A stretch of 64,000 bases of DNA from Blastobasis lacticolella (GCA_905147135.1 LR990056.1:9310001-9374000); one strand, 5' to 3'. Counted from the first letter of the stretch, positions 22,158 to 33,904 are shown. Notes: generated by a model not told the origin, from the letters alone. Numbers and translations: made by a program.

Positions 22158-22252
22158 CTATGTAAGAGTCATCGTAACGCAGTACGCTAGAGCGTTACTT
22201 ACGCAGCAAAACTCTTTCGTAAAGTCGAGAGTTCGAATCCCGTCTAGGACAT
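22158..22252 (+). ncRNA. tRNA-like sequence just upstream of LINE ORF1
   Basis: TAACGCAGTACGCTAGAGCG resembles a tRNA A-box/D-arm, and GAGAGTTCGAATCCCGTC resembles a T-arm with B-box. They are spaced as in a tRNA with an enlarged middle. The acceptor ends (GTCATCG/CTAGGAC) pair poorly, so it is not a functional tRNA. It may be a Pol III-type promoter of the LINE or a tRNA-derived insertion. Confidence 0.4.
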
Positions 22253-22305
22253 ATATTTTTTTTTATTTTTTTTTATTTGACATTTTTTTTTTTTTATAAT
22301 TAATA

Positions 22306-23844
22306 ATGACTACACGCAGAATGTATACTATAAAGATCGAAGACCAATTAAAGGAATCACTTCGCGACTTAAAATTCTCTAGAGAGAAAATACAAAAGTT
22401 ACTAAATGAAAGAGAGGACAGCGAGGCCGAAATTTTGAAAATAAACAATAAAAACCAGAACTTAAAGGAGCAGCTCGCTGAGCTCGACATACAGCTCGAG
22501 GACATGCGGGGGCAGCGCGACGAGCTGCAAGCCATGTTGGAGTCCTTCCAGGAGTGCAGCGACCACCACATGGCTACGCTCGACCGCATCGCGGTACTCG
22601 AGCATGAGCTACAAAGTGCACACCGTACTATAGAGCAGTACGAAACAGAAAAATTTCAAATCGAAGCATCAAAAACGCAGTCATTATATGATGAGTTAAT
22701 TTTAAGTAATTGTAATGTTGAGATATCAAAAAATAATATCACCACAAAAAAACTACGAAAAAGGCGTAAAACCTGTTGTAATAATAAAAATAATGTTAAC
22801 TTTAAAAGGCTTATACGCAACAATTTGAAATTAAAAAAAACCGTTTCTATTACAAATAATGAACTGCGAAATTGTGCTAAAATTATTTGTGAAAACCAGG
22901 GTAGGTACAAAAAGGATATAACTTCTTTGCAATTGAAGCTCAGCTGCCTAGAAACTGAGTTACAGGATACTCTATACCAGTACAGCATGTCTCAAAAAAC
23001 TATAAGTGATTATTCTGAATCTATGTCCCAGTTATTAAACGACATTAAGTATAATGAGGAGAAATTCAACTCGCTCTGTGCAAGGCAAGTTTGTATCAAC
23101 TGCGACTGCACCCCAGTGGACACCTCGGTACTTAATAATAATAATTTGGCGAGCGAGTGCGCGGCGGTAGAGCCGCCCGTGCCACCGACATCTATGCGCC
23201 TCTCTGCGCCTTGTACTGCCAGTTATAAGCCCACTGTGCGTGGTAAAACCATTATCTTCAGTGATATGTTGGGCCGTAACCTGGGGCCAATGGTGGCTAA
23301 GTATGCCAATAATGAAGTAGTAAATTTTTGCTACCCAGGCATATCACCATCAACTTTAACTGCAAAAATAAACAAATACAACTTTAATAGTACTGACACT
23401 TTAATTGTGGCATTGGGGGATAGCTTATTTTACACAAGACATGATTTAATTGGTATAATTGGCGTTTTAAGTTGCATACAAAGTGTAGGCAAAATATTAA
23501 TTTGTACATTACCTTATTCTAGCTCCTTTAGATATAACCAATATAATAAAATAATTTATATAAATAACTTACTCCACAAACTGACGAGTCGTAGCGACAA
23601 AATATCGCTCTTTGACATTAATAAATTTGTAAGACATGCAGTATATTGTGGACATTATTTGTATATTCCTAATAAGGAAAAACTAAACTTTGCTAGTTTA
23701 CTATCTTTTAATATTTTAAAATCTGACATTTCTTACAATTATATTAATAGATCTTATAACTCTATTGACATATCTGATAATTCTACTAACAATTCACACT
23801 GTACAACAAGTACCAATTCATTTACAGATTCAATTTTAAACTAA
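22306..23844 (+). CDS. CR1-like LINE ORF1 protein (512 aa)
   Basis: The ATG at 22306 opens a 512-codon frame. Residues 1-130 are strongly heptad-like and charged (IEDQLKESLRDLKFSREKIQ onward), predicting a coiled coil for trimerisation. A basic, Asn/Lys-rich middle includes KKLRKRRK. A Cys-containing segment and a Pro-rich hinge lead into a C-terminal domain from about residue 320 (TIIFSDMLGRNLG ... VVNFCYPG ... LIVALGDSLFY). That order recalls the SGNH-esterase-like domain of CR1 ORF1 proteins, though the nucleophile Ser context (FSDM) is not canonical. Such proteins bind the element's RNA. The frame is intact. ORF2 follows in another frame. Confidence 0.75.
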   Translation: MTTRRMYTIKIEDQLKESLRDLKFSREKIQKLLNEREDSEAEILKINNKNQNLKEQLAELDIQLEDMRGQRDELQAMLESFQECSDHHMATLDRIAVLEHELQSAHRTIEQYETEKFQIEASKTQSLYDELILSNCNVEISKNNITTKKLRKRRKTCCNNKNNVNFKRLIRNNLKLKKTVSITNNELRNCAKIICENQGRYKKDITSLQLKLSCLETELQDTLYQYSMSQKTISDYSESMSQLLNDIKYNEEKFNSLCARQVCINCDCTPVDTSVLNNNNLASECAAVEPPVPPTSMRLSAPCTASYKPTVRGKTIIFSDMLGRNLGPMVAKYANNEVVNFCYPGISPSTLTAKINKYNFNSTDTLIVALGDSLFYTRHDLIGIIGVLSCIQSVGKILICTLPYSSSFRYNQYNKIIYINNLLHKLTSRSDKISLFDINKFVRHAVYCGHYLYIPNKEKLNFASLLSFNILKSDISYNYINRSYNSIDISDNSTNNSHCTTSTNSFTDSILN

Positions 23845-23849
23845 CATGT

Positions 23850-26719
23850 AGGACAATAGCTAAACCTTGCATTCAATTAAAACAAAATAATTTTAACTTA
23901 GTTCACCAGAATATTCAAGGTTTAGCTAGCAAAGAATTAGAATTAAGTTTATTTTTAGATGATAGTAATATTAAAATAATGTGCATTACTGAGCATTGGC
24001 TCACAAACTTGTCATTAATTCCCAATTTCAACAACTACATTATTGCTAGCAAGTACACGAGGGAAAACGCAATCCATGGAGGTTCACTTATTTTATTAAA
24101 AAATTGTCTAAAATATAAGGAACGTAAAGACATAGCTAATTTATCTGTGGAACAAACAATTGAAATATCCTGTGTAGAACTGCCACTTTATACAATCCTG
24201 TGCGTTTACAGGCCCCCTTCAGGGGACTATGAGGTATTTGAAGAGTTTATGGAGGAGGCGCTAATAAAAATAACAAGTGGTAGTAAATCCATTGTAGTTT
24301 GTGGGGATTTTAATGTGAACATGTTGGATGATTCTAGTCGATGTGTAAGGCTAATATCTTTGTTTAATTCGTTCAATCTTAATAAAATATTTAGTGAACC
24401 CACAAGAGTCACTGAGTCATCGGCCACGTGTCTGGATAACGTGTTCTGTAATTGTGAGATCTCCAATAAGTTTGTTTTGAATTGCCTTGGATCAGATCAT
24501 TATGGTATTGGTATCGAGATGCAGGAACAAATACCATCCAAACCCACAATAATGAAATGTCGACCAGTTACTAAACAACGTTTAAATTCATTTTCAAACA
24601 ATGTGGCTAAACAGATTTACTTAAAACATCCAATAACTACTGAACCGAATGACCATTATAATGCCCTGTTCAGTGACATTAAGACAGAATTTGATAATGT
24701 TTTCAAAATCAAAACCTTTAAAAAAAACGGTAAACTTAAAATCGGTGATTGGGCCACTACGGGAATTTACAAAAGTAGATTAAGACTATATGAGCTGTAC
24801 AATATGAAAACCTATAATAAGTCCGACACATTTGCAAATTATGTTAGGAAGTATTCCAAAATATTTAAAAGTGTTTGCCATAATGCGAAGGCCAATTTTA
24901 TAAAATCCAAAATTAACAAAGCTAATAACAAAGTTAAAGCTGTCTGGCAAATTATAAACCACGAAACAGGCAAGGGTAATAATAATCATGATCGTAACTT
25001 TGAATTACAAGTTAATAACAAAACCATCAGAAATGACCATGAGATAGCAAACACTTTTAATGAGTACTTTTCCAAGATTGCCATAAACACAACTCAAAAT
25101 CTGAACTCGTCTGCTGATTTAGCGGAGCAAGTTCTTAAACAAAGTCTCCCTGCGTGTATGATAAATTTCAAGTTTAGGCACATCGGTTATGTTGATATTC
25201 TTAAATCATTCAACTCTCTCAATTTAAAACAAACTGAGGATATATGGGGTATGTCAGTCTATATTATTAAAAGCATTATAAAAGACATAGCTCCTCAACT
25301 CGCTGATATTTTTAATAATAGTATAGACAAAGGGATTTTTCCTGATCTTATGAAGATTAGCAAAATAGTCCCTCTTTTCAAAAATGGTGGAAGACAAGAC
25401 CCTTCCAATTTTAGACCCATTTCAGTTTTACCAGTGCTAAGCAAAATTTTTGAAAAACTTATTTTACAACAATTGTTAGCACATTTTACAGAACATGGAC
25501 TGTTTCACAAAAATCAATTTGGCTTCACAAAGGGTAGATCCACAATTGATGCTGGCATTGAATTGCTTAAACATATTTACGACGCCTGGGAGAGGTCACA
25601 AAATGCCATTGGCATTTTTTGTGACCTTTCCAAAGCCTTCGATTGTGTCAGTCACAGTATAATTTTAAAAAAGTTAACGCATTACGGTATAACTGGTAAT
25701 GCTTTATCACTCTTAACGTCATACCTAAACAACAGAACTCAAAAGGTAAAAATTAATGAATCTACCTCTGGTGGCTGTCCTGTTGCTATGGGCGTTCCGC
25801 AAGGCTCAATTTTAGGACCTTTCCTGTTCCTCGTTTATATAAATGATTTACCATACTTTATCAGTAAGCACTGCGAGATAGTACTTTTTGCAGATGACAC
25901 TTCTCTACTATTTAAGGTTGATAGAAATAAAACAAACTTTGACGATGTAAATGGTACTCTCTCGCAACTGCACAAATGGTTTCAAATCAATAACTTATAC
26001 TAAATCCAAATAAAACTAAAAGCGTACTTTTCCAGCTGCCCAATGTAGTTACTGGTAAAATCAACCTTTTTCTTGGCAAAAATAAACTATCATTTTCTGA
26101 ATCCACTTTATTTCTAGGAATATCATTGGACAGAAAATTACAATGGAAGACTCAGTTGGCTGCGTTGGGCAAAAGATTAAGTTCCGCTATCTATGCCATA
26201 AAAAGAATAAAGAGCCTTACAAATATTGAAATAGCCAGAACTGTGTATTTCAGCTACTTCCATAGCATTATGTCCTATGGTCTAATGTTGTGGGGTACTG
26301 CAGCAGAGATTCAAGATATATTTGTGTTACAAAAGCGGGCCATCAGGTCCATTTACAGTTTGGGTCCACGAGTCTCATTAAGAGAACTTTTTAAAGATAT
26401 AGGTATTTTAACTGTGGCATCCCAGTATATATATTATAATTTGATGCACACTTACAAAAACATTGATTCCTATTGCAAAAACTCAGACAAACACAGTTAT
26501 AACACTCGACACAGGAACAGGCTGGCGGTGGAGCGCTTCCGACTGTCCAAGGTCAAATCCTGCTTCATTGGCCACTGTGTTCCCTTCTTTAATAAGTTAC
26601 CAGAGGAGGTTCAGAGTTTGCCTTTCAATGAGTTTAAGTCATTTATTAAGAAAGTATTACTGAAGAAAGCATATTACAAAATAAATGATTATAATGAAGA
26701 CAAAAATCCCTGGGTATAG
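23850..26719 (+). pseudogene. CR1-like LINE ORF2: endonuclease and reverse transcriptase, one frameshift
   Basis: The open frame begins right after the ORF1 stop, without its own early ATG (first ATG at 23979). The endonuclease runs from about 23900 (LVHQNIQGLASKE, CITEHWL, VYRPPSGDY, VCGDFNVN, GSDHYGI). The reverse transcriptase follows: IVPLFKNGGRQDPSNFRPIS, FGFTKGRSTIDA, FCDLSKAFDCVSH, GVPQGSILGPFLF, and the catalytic LFADDTSLLF at about 25886. Near 26005 a single-base loss shifts the frame (stop at 26001-26003). Restoring one A gives continuous NPNKTKSV sequence into the 26126-26719 frame, which ends NPWV. Otherwise free of stops. Confidence 0.8.
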
Positions 26720-27530
26720 TTTGAACCTGAACCTGAAATGAGCATTATTTTTTCATTAATTTAATTCTAATTTTACATGTTGACATTCATAATTATATTA
26801 GTATCTTGACATTTAATCATAGGTAATTTCGATTTAATCATTTTTATATTATTTATTGTATTGTAAACTATTGACATTTGTAATATTAGATCAATTGATT
26901 CATTGAATCTTGTATTTATAATAATTGTAATAGTAATGTAATTTAGAACGTGAAAACTACCTTACCGTAAATTCCATTATGTTATCCATCATTTGTTACG
27001 GAAGTTTCAAGTCATACGTAAAAGATGTTCATACATTGCAAGACTCATTTCCTTGCTCCTCACTTCATAAACGAGCTAAAATGTGAATGCACTGTTAATT
27101 AGGTTATGTTTACTTTAATTGTTGCATATTCACAGGTGTGCACTGTGTACCTACTAGAAAATGCGTATGGTTGTGATTTAGCCATTAATTATTAGGTTTT
27201 ACGGTTATCACCTTTGATATATAGTTTTTTTTTCGTGTTCGTATAATATTTATGTTATATGTGCACAGAAACAACGCACGCGGCGCGGCACCGTGCACCG
27301 TTGATTCGGGCGGTAAGTCAAACTGTCAAGGTGACAGTGACAGACAGTGACAGTCAGTCCAATTCTGGGACTAATAATGTCTGGAAGGCACACCGGCTCA
27401 ATGTTGCCACGGCCCGCAGCCCTATTTTTCTAAATATTATTTGTAAACATAATTTTGTGTTTTATGACGTTCATAAGAGTTTTGTAAACGTAAATTGAAT
27501 AAAAATTATTTGACTTTGACTTTGACTTTG

Positions 27531-27839
27531 AATAACTATGCTTGGCATGTGGATTGGAGATCGCAGAGCTGAAGTTGAGGAACAGAGAATGCTGCTGCCT
27601 ATTTTCTGGTGTACGGAGGTCCCAGTCCTAGACTTTTTATTGCCTCTGATGTAAGCACTTGATGCTTGTAGTAGGTACACAGTAGATTCCTGCGGCATAG
27701 TGGGCCGCCGGGTACTGGGGCCGTGGCCTGTGTCTACCTTTCATTCTGGGAGAGAATGCCATAATCGCTTTGAAGGCGGGTGTGCGATCACAGTAGATAT
27801 TTAGCTGCTCAGAAGGATGCTGCTGCCCATCTTCCGGGT
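27531..27839. repeat. Unassigned dispersed-repeat-like segment
   Basis: A GC-richer block between the LINE tail and the (TTTA)n run, without coding sequence. It is possibly a non-coding LINE or SINE portion. No second copy was found in the window. Confidence 0.25.
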
Positions 27840-28335
27840 TTGTCCCTTATTTATTTATTTATTTATTTAACCATTTATTGTACACAAGATTGTTACAAAA
27901 AGTATATTACATAATATATTAGACACAACAGGCCAACTTATTTCTATGAAGAAATTTCTTCCAGCAGGCCTACAGCAGAGATATCGTGATAATTAAATGC
28001 AGTAAAGACGTGCACAGTAGCAAAAACAAAATAATGATGCTTAACTAATACAATACATAAATAAATACATACCTATATACCTACATTGAAAACAAATACA
28101 TATACATACATACATACAAATACATATACACATACTTACATATATTAGACAGATAGAGAAAGGTAGTGCTCTTTTACACGTTTCTTGAAGATGAAAATAG
28201 AAGTGCTATCCCGTATTTCATGCGGAAGAGAGTTCCACAATCTTGCCGCATGGACAGTGAATGAGTAGGAGAAAAAATCAGTGTGTAGTCGCCTCTTACG
28301 ACACTCTCGGGATGAGATAGGCTCAAACATCTCGC
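27840..28335 (-). mobile_element. LINE 3' end (C-terminal codons plus tail), minus strand
   Basis: The minus-strand frame 28330-28145 encodes DFFSYSFTVHAARLWNSLPH...FKKRVKEHYLSLSV, the last residues of a Jockey/CR1-type reverse transcriptase. A 3'UTR and (AAAT)n tail at 27840-27865 follow. Essentially the same ending is on the + strand at 49690-50340, so both are 5'-truncated copies of one family. Confidence 0.7.
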
Positions 28336-28796
28336 GCAGGTACTGAGGGACAGTGGGGCATACTCCCTACGTCGCCGTTTAGGTAGCTAGATTAATTTCC
28401 GTCTGTATTCGGACACGTAGCCCGAAGACGTATCTGATGATGACATTTGGCGTAATTATCATCGCCATAGAATTGTTTCAAATGTTCGATAGGGTCTACT
28501 CTACTTAGACTCTCTAGTGTCTACATTATCTATATGATCCCATTTTGATTTTTACAATAACGAAGGGATCCCATAGCTAGTCGCCTTCAATATAATCAAA
28601 ACATATAAACTTGCCATCCACAGCTACAACATAGAGACTTTCAGGGCTATCAGCCCAATCAACAATTGCTAGAGCTTCCAAGACTTCCGGGCCACTCCAA
28701 ATCAGCTAAATCAGGATATTTGACCTTAACAACAGTTTACTACTAAACTTGTACTGGCAGAAGGATATGAAATCTCACTATATATCAATTACACAT
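28336..28796. other. Intergenic sequence, nothing recognised
   Basis: No coding frame, RNA gene or repeat pairing was found. Confidence 0.3.
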
Positions 28797-28940
28797 TCTA
28801 TTTTTTTTTTTTTTTTTATACCACTAAGGTGGCAAACAAGCTTGCGGCCTGCCTGATGGTAATCAGTCACCGCAGCCTATGGACGTTTGCAATACCAGGG
28901 GCATCACCCACGCGTTGCCGAACCCGTAAAAATTCTGGTC
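28797..28940 (-). mobile_element. Short retroposon-like element with poly(A) (poly-T on + strand)
   Basis: A run of 17 T at 28801-28817 is followed by a GC-richer 120-base block (GGTGGCAAACAAGCTTGCGG, CCTGATGGTAATCAGTCACC, GCGTTGCCGAACCCG). The wording resembles a very common lepidopteran interspersed repeat, probably a SINE or the 3' end of a LINE. Confidence 0.5.
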
Positions 28941-29500
28941 TTACAGATACAACAACATAACTCTAAATACTTATTTGGCATCGGTAATCAAGGAAATCAT
29001 AGTAGTCGAAGTTACAGTCTAACCCAGCAATCACTTAATATTTGGGCATTGTCATAATTAGTATCATATAACATTTTCTCACAATGCCTGAAAGAACTAC
29101 CATCTGTAAGCTTTCCCATAGCCTCCATCAGGCCGGTAAGCAACCATAAAATACTCTCATAGGCCCCATCAACCCGGTAAGTAAAACAGAATCACCTTCA
29201 TCCGGTGATGCAACAGGCTTTAAGAAAACAAAACCAACCACATAAATCTTAATACAAATCTAATATTCATACTGACTAAGTACCTTGTTCGACATTTACC
29301 ATGATGTCGATTGTCGTCACGTGAAGTTAAATTCGTAAAACAAATATTACCTAGGCTCCAAGGGCTCTATTTTTGAATCGCTTGCCTCGATTCCAACGGT
29401 TTTCAATTTTGATTTTCGGCATGAAAAATTTGATAATATTTTGTTTCATGATGCTGATTTTCCCTGTGTTTGAACCGTAGATACTCTTTCAATTGAATTA
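28941..29500. other. Intergenic sequence, nothing recognised
   Basis: No supported gene or repeat boundary. Confidence 0.3.
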
Positions 29501-29504
29501 CGAG

Positions 29505-29640
29505 TATATTCAATTCAAAATCATTTATTTAGCTTTGGATTCGAGGAAACACTTATGAACGTCACAACATAACAGTTAATCATAATTTTAATGTAGATTA
29601 TAGATCTACTAAGAACTATAACCCATAGAGTAGGCTCAAT
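29505..29640. repeat. LINE 3'-end-like dispersed repeat
   Basis: The block around GAAACACTTATGAACGTCA also occurs at about 4636-4660 inside the TA-flanked element, so it is a dispersed repeat, probably a LINE tail. Confidence 0.4.
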
Positions 29641-29719
29641 ACCTAAATATATCATTATAAAATTCAAAATTCATATTCAAAAGGAGGACCGGCAGAAATG
29701 ACCAATTACGTTGAGCGAT

Positions 29720-30305
29720 ATATCATTGAAACGGATTTTACATTTTCTACGACTTTTACTATGGCGAAAATCCTCGAATTGCTGTGAGAAAAAAGTTACG
29801 GTCAGTTAAACTTCATTTTGTAGTGGAAAATTCGGCCTATGTGACCAATAACATTGAGCGATATGTCATTGGAAAGGATTTTTCATTTTCTACAACTTTG
29901 TCATGGCGACAATTCTCGAATCGTTGTGCGAAAAAAGATTATGGTCAATACAATTGGTTATAATTCCCCATAACTTTTTTCTAACGGGGATTCGAGATAT
30001 ATGAAAATAAATTTCCAATGACATATTGTTCGATGTTATTGGTCACATTATTGGCCGGATTTTCCAGTACAAAGTAAAGTTAAATTTAATAGGCCATAAC
30101 TTTTTTCCTACAGCGATTCGAGGATTGCCGCTATATTAAAAGTTGTAGAAAATGAAAAATCCTTATTGGTCATGTAGGCCGAATTTTCTAGTACAAAATG
30201 AAGTTTACTTTAATTGACCATAACTTTTTTCTCACAGCCATTCTACAGTTTTCGCCGTAGTAAAAGTTGTAGAAAATGTAAAATCCTCTCCTTTCCAACA
30301 GAATA
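29720..30305. repeat. Large imperfect palindrome of four about 143-base units
   Basis: Two units in one orientation start their CATTTTCTAC words at 29741 and 29884. Two inverted units have the complementary word GTAGAAAATG ending at 30153 and 30278. Each unit also carries AAAAAGTTAYGGTCA and GTGACCAATAACATTGAGCG-like words. The structure is near-symmetrical about position 30010 and could fold into a cruciform. Confidence 0.75.
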
Positions 30306-30315
30306 TTTTTTTTCT

Positions 30316-30366
30316 AATTGTTGTAATTTGAGATTGTAAAATTTACAATCTCAAATTACAACAATT
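30316..30366. repeat. Perfect 25-base inverted repeat with a 1-base centre
   Basis: The left arm (30316-30340) starts AATTGTTGTAATTTGAGA. The right arm (30342-30366) is its exact inverse. It lies just beyond the four-unit palindrome. Confidence 0.95.
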
Positions 30367-30612
30367 AATGTTTAATTTAAAAACATTTAATGTTTTTTCC
30401 TTGTTTGAAATAAATAAATAAATGTGAAAGTAGTGAAGTGAATTTTCCGCTGCTTTATATCCTCAACGCGTTGGTACACCAGATCTGACTCGCAGCTATT
30501 ATTCATAACAAAGTCCTTAGTAGCAGAGAAGTTACTCAAGCGAATTTCTATTATTTAAGATAAATTTATATAACTCATAACGATAATTCTATGACACCAT
30601 AAATACATTAGA

Positions 30613-30826
30613 CAAATTACGTAACGCTGTTACCAACAATTCTATGATTTCAATTATATAAATTGTTACCTTTGCGATTCCGTATCATCGATTTCATGGG
30701 TTCAGTCGCTAACAATGTTCCATTGCAATACACTGAAACTATTAAATCGATCATACGTAATAGCAAAAGTAACAATTTCAATCATTGAAATCAGAGAATT
30801 GTTGGCAACAGAGTTACGTAATTAGC
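30613..30826. mobile_element. MITE with about 90-base inverted termini
   Basis: 30615-30700 (AATTACGTAACGCTGTTACC, AACAATTCTATGATTTCAAT and on) is repeated inverted, with mismatches, at about 30735-30823. The central loop is about 40 bases. No ORF. Confidence 0.7.
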
Positions 30827-31267
30827 CTACAGATAATATGTATGAGGCTCTGTAATATAATGTTAGTGCGCAGCATTGTAACTAGCTATCTACAGTTAAC
30901 AGTTACGAAGCTGCGTTATCATAAATTTAGGTAGTTATTCTGATGATCGTTATTTAATGGATTTTCAGGCTACCTTCCAAAAATCAAAATATTTCATCGA
31001 TTAATTCGATGTTTATTTAAATTTTAATACATATAATACCTACCTCTTAAATATTTCTTTGAGAAGACTGTCCTTGAACTTATTGGTTTTAGTAGAGTAC
31101 AAACACAAGTTCAAAGCGGAATAGACGTTGCAGTTTTCTTTTCTCACTCCACACGCGCAGCCACTGACTGCCCAATGACTCGGCGTCAATATCGACCTAA
31201 TCCGAAAAATTGCCGAATGTAGTTAAGATACAAAAGTGTTTGCTAAGTTTTATAGCAGGAATCCTGA

Positions 31268-31580
31268 CCCTGTAATGAGAACATCTGTGGCAGCCTTGGC
31301 ATGAGAGATTTCGCAGAAAAGATCAAAGAGGCACGTCTGCCCTGGTTTGGTCACATAGGTATTGCGTAAGTCCTAGGGATACGTGAGAAATGGGTGCCTA
31401 AACCTGCCTGTATCAGATACAAAGTCCCGCGGAAGACCCAAGAAGCGATGGATGACATCGCCGTGTCGGATGCAAGAGCCAACGGCTTACGATGTGGGGA
31501 TGCCGAAGTTCAGGCAAAGTGGAGAAGAAAAAGTAGGAAAGCGGACCCTGGCAGAGGCAGGGATTGACTGCGGATGATCA
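31268..31580 (+). mobile_element. RTE-type LINE 3' fragment
   Basis: Broken frames match the end of the copy at 6813-7565: NICGSLGMRDFAEKIKEARL, then GCLNLPVSDTKSRGRPKKRW, then a GATGATCATGATGGA tail. Short and frameshifted. Confidence 0.65.
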
Positions 31581-32600
31581 TGATGGATTGAGAAAAAGGA
31601 ACTCCTCCGAAACAAGGAAATTATTATTATCCTCATTTTCGGGGGGTGGCGCTCAAGGACCTCTCGCGCGGGTTGCGGTGAAGATTAGGTAGTAACAAAA
31701 CAACAACAAAATATACAGTTCCTTGTTTTTATTTTTCAGTTTATTACATTTTAAATATGAAAAGTAAAACTTACAGGCTAGAACCAAGTTATAGATGACA
31801 CAATAGATGCTCTTAATTATTTCGAAAGTATATAGAAATATTTTAGATTTAGATCTAGTTTACATTAAAAAAGGTAATCGTCAATTTAACGAATTAAAAA
31901 CTTAATGCCTAATTTGGTTAACTATTAGTGTGAAAATCCCCATTCCCATTATTAAAGCCGTTTCTAACAAAAACTCGAAATCCATAAGATATTGCGTAAA
32001 TAAATACCTCTACTTAAATATCTTCGCCTACGCCTCTTTCAATATCTTCAATGTTTAGATATCAACCAGTCGTAATTAGATGTTAATAATATTCTTAAAG
32101 GATATAGCTTTATTTTATATAAACAACAGCACAAAGTGTGGCCTCAGTCCATATCATGGATTTATACAAAAAGTATCAGTTAACTTAAGTTTTATTTATG
32201 AGATATTTTGAATCGGATAGGTTTCATGGGAGCTGTTTAAAATAATATGGAGACCGTCATTCACCGGCCCATACAAAAAGGACCAACAAGTGCCGGCCAA
32301 AAAAATAACGGTAGCAATTTCCATAGCATGCATATTCTGATCATTTTTAGAACCAGAACTCGAGAGATAACACTAAATTGCAAGATTAAGATTTGTTTCC
32401 GAACATTTGAATTGGGACTATCGACCAATGAATAAAGTTCTTGTTTACAAACGAGTATGGAGTAGCTTTAAGAGCCCCAATTATGACTATTGCCGATGCC
32501 GTTCAGCTATTCTATTCACGTGCTCAAGAATAAATGTTGTATTGATAGCTACTGTAAGTGGATAATATTTTGTGCCGCTGAGTGTATTATGAATTTCTGT
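31581..32600. other. Intergenic or 3' flank of the minus-strand FAS-like pseudogene
   Basis: No coding sequence. Minus-strand polyadenylation words (TTTATT on the + strand) occur near 32110 and 32190, but none stands out. Confidence 0.3.
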
Positions 32601-32602
32601 GA

Positions 32603-33635
32603 TTAAAGACCTATTGAATATTTCGTGACCGCTTCGGCATTGAGAAAGTATGTCACACAAAGATTTCTGGCCTCGAAGTTGTTTAGCAAGGCTCCTTCGA
32701 GATGGCGGTTGATTATGGAGGCCACCCGAAGGTCAACAGCGAGGAGTCCGAGCGACGTGGCAAGGGAATAACGGCGAGCATTCAGTAGCTCGGAGTAGCG
32801 CTGCACATCCACAGCGGGTGTGCGCGGGCCTTGTGCGTGTAGCACAACTAGACGCGACCGCAGCGCACGGGGCACCGGTTTGTATGCGCGCGCTTGCTTA
32901 ACACTTGCAAGCGCCGCTTCAATAAGCGAACGCGTAAATTGTGTTGAGTGTGGAACACGGCCCATAAGCTGGCGCACGCATGCGTCCAACCGGCTGCTCC
33001 ACGGTGCGGTGGAGCTTAGCGCTGCCACTACCTTCTCCATTACTTCCGCCGGCGGCCCGTCGCCTTCCCTGTTCGCTATCAGCGAACACATATGCGCCGC
33101 CATGCCGTTCTGCAGCTCGGAATTGGTCCCGTACGCGGCCAACTCTTTGGCAAGCGTCGCCTGAATCTCGGCAGGCTCACCGCCCACCAGGAACACCGTA
33201 CCCGTCAGACCTGAGCATACAATGAAATACTAATTATAACAACGCTCTTTATCACTTATCTAAAATCGTTGTCTGCAACACGAACCTTGCTCTTCCAAGA
33301 TCGACGCTACTTCAAGTGCAATCAAGACACCGGTTTCGTATCCGAGAAGATAGAAATTATTTTTTACTTGACCTCTTTTCAGTAATATCTGTAAAGTTAA
33401 TCATCGCTTTAGTTTACCATTGCTTAAATTTTTGTATGTAAAGCGGGGATACGCTGACCTCTGCGAAGCGGGTGGCGGTGTCCGCGATGGTCTCGCGCGG
33501 GTGGTCGAGCCCGCGCTGCAGTACCATCGCGCCCATCTTGAGCCGCTCGCATAGCGCGCTGAACCGCGCGTGGTTGCCCTCCAGTCCGGGGATTATCGCC
33601 AGGTAAGATTCGGTGACATCGAATTCGTCATCCCC
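32603..33635 (-). pseudogene. FAS-like thioesterase exons (minus-strand copy)
   Basis: Exons 33635-33459 (177 bases, YLAIIPGLEGNHARFSALCE), 33388-33286 (103 bases, YLLGYETGVLIALEVAS) and 33210-32603 (TVFLVGGEPAEIQATLAKEL to the stop). Intron borders are TTTTCAG/GTCAGC, TTTACAG/GTTCGT and GCTCAG. All three are open. As in the + strand copy, the nucleophile serine of G-X-S-X-G is Glu. A late His (INRHLEGALL) is kept. By eye the C-terminal exon is roughly half identical to 12911-13503, so the two copies are old paralogues, not a recent duplication. Confidence 0.8.
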
Positions 33636-33689
33636 CTGAAAAATATTTAATACCTACTAGTGGGCCCAGCGTGACTTCGTTCGTGTGGC

Positions 33690-33745
33690 GTCCTACCCCT
33701 ACCCTACCCCTACTACATTCACCCTACCTACCTATTATTTCTTGC
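33690..33745. repeat. CCCCTACCCTA minisatellite patch
   Basis: Short degenerate run CCTACCCCTACCCTACCCCTAC in an FAS-like intron, of the same word family as 61690-62005. Confidence 0.5.
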
Positions 33746-33904
33746 ATATAAACCTTTTCCTGAAAATACAAACCAGACAAAAAAAAAATTGAAAGATAGC
33801 AGAGCCGCAGTTGTTCTGAGATTATTCACGAACGTGTAACATTTTGACACCTTGGGTCGATTCCGAGATCCATATTTATTCTCTCTAATAAAAAAGGGAT
33901 ATCA

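Larger units (their letters stand above)
21900..27530 (+). mobile_element. Nearly full-length CR1-like LINE
   Basis: A two-ORF non-LTR retrotransposon: 5' region, ORF1 with coiled coil and an esterase-like domain, ORF2 with AP endonuclease and reverse transcriptase, a roughly 800-base 3'UTR, and a terminal (TTTGAC)3 microsatellite at about 27508-27530. A short 3' tandem repeat instead of poly(A) and an esterase-like ORF1 both fit the CR1 group. Apart from one frameshift in ORF2 it appears intact, so it is among the youngest elements here. Confidence 0.75.

Noticed and set aside
22158..22252. Functional tRNA gene
   Set aside because: Acceptor ends mismatch and the anticodon arm is enlarged; LINE context.
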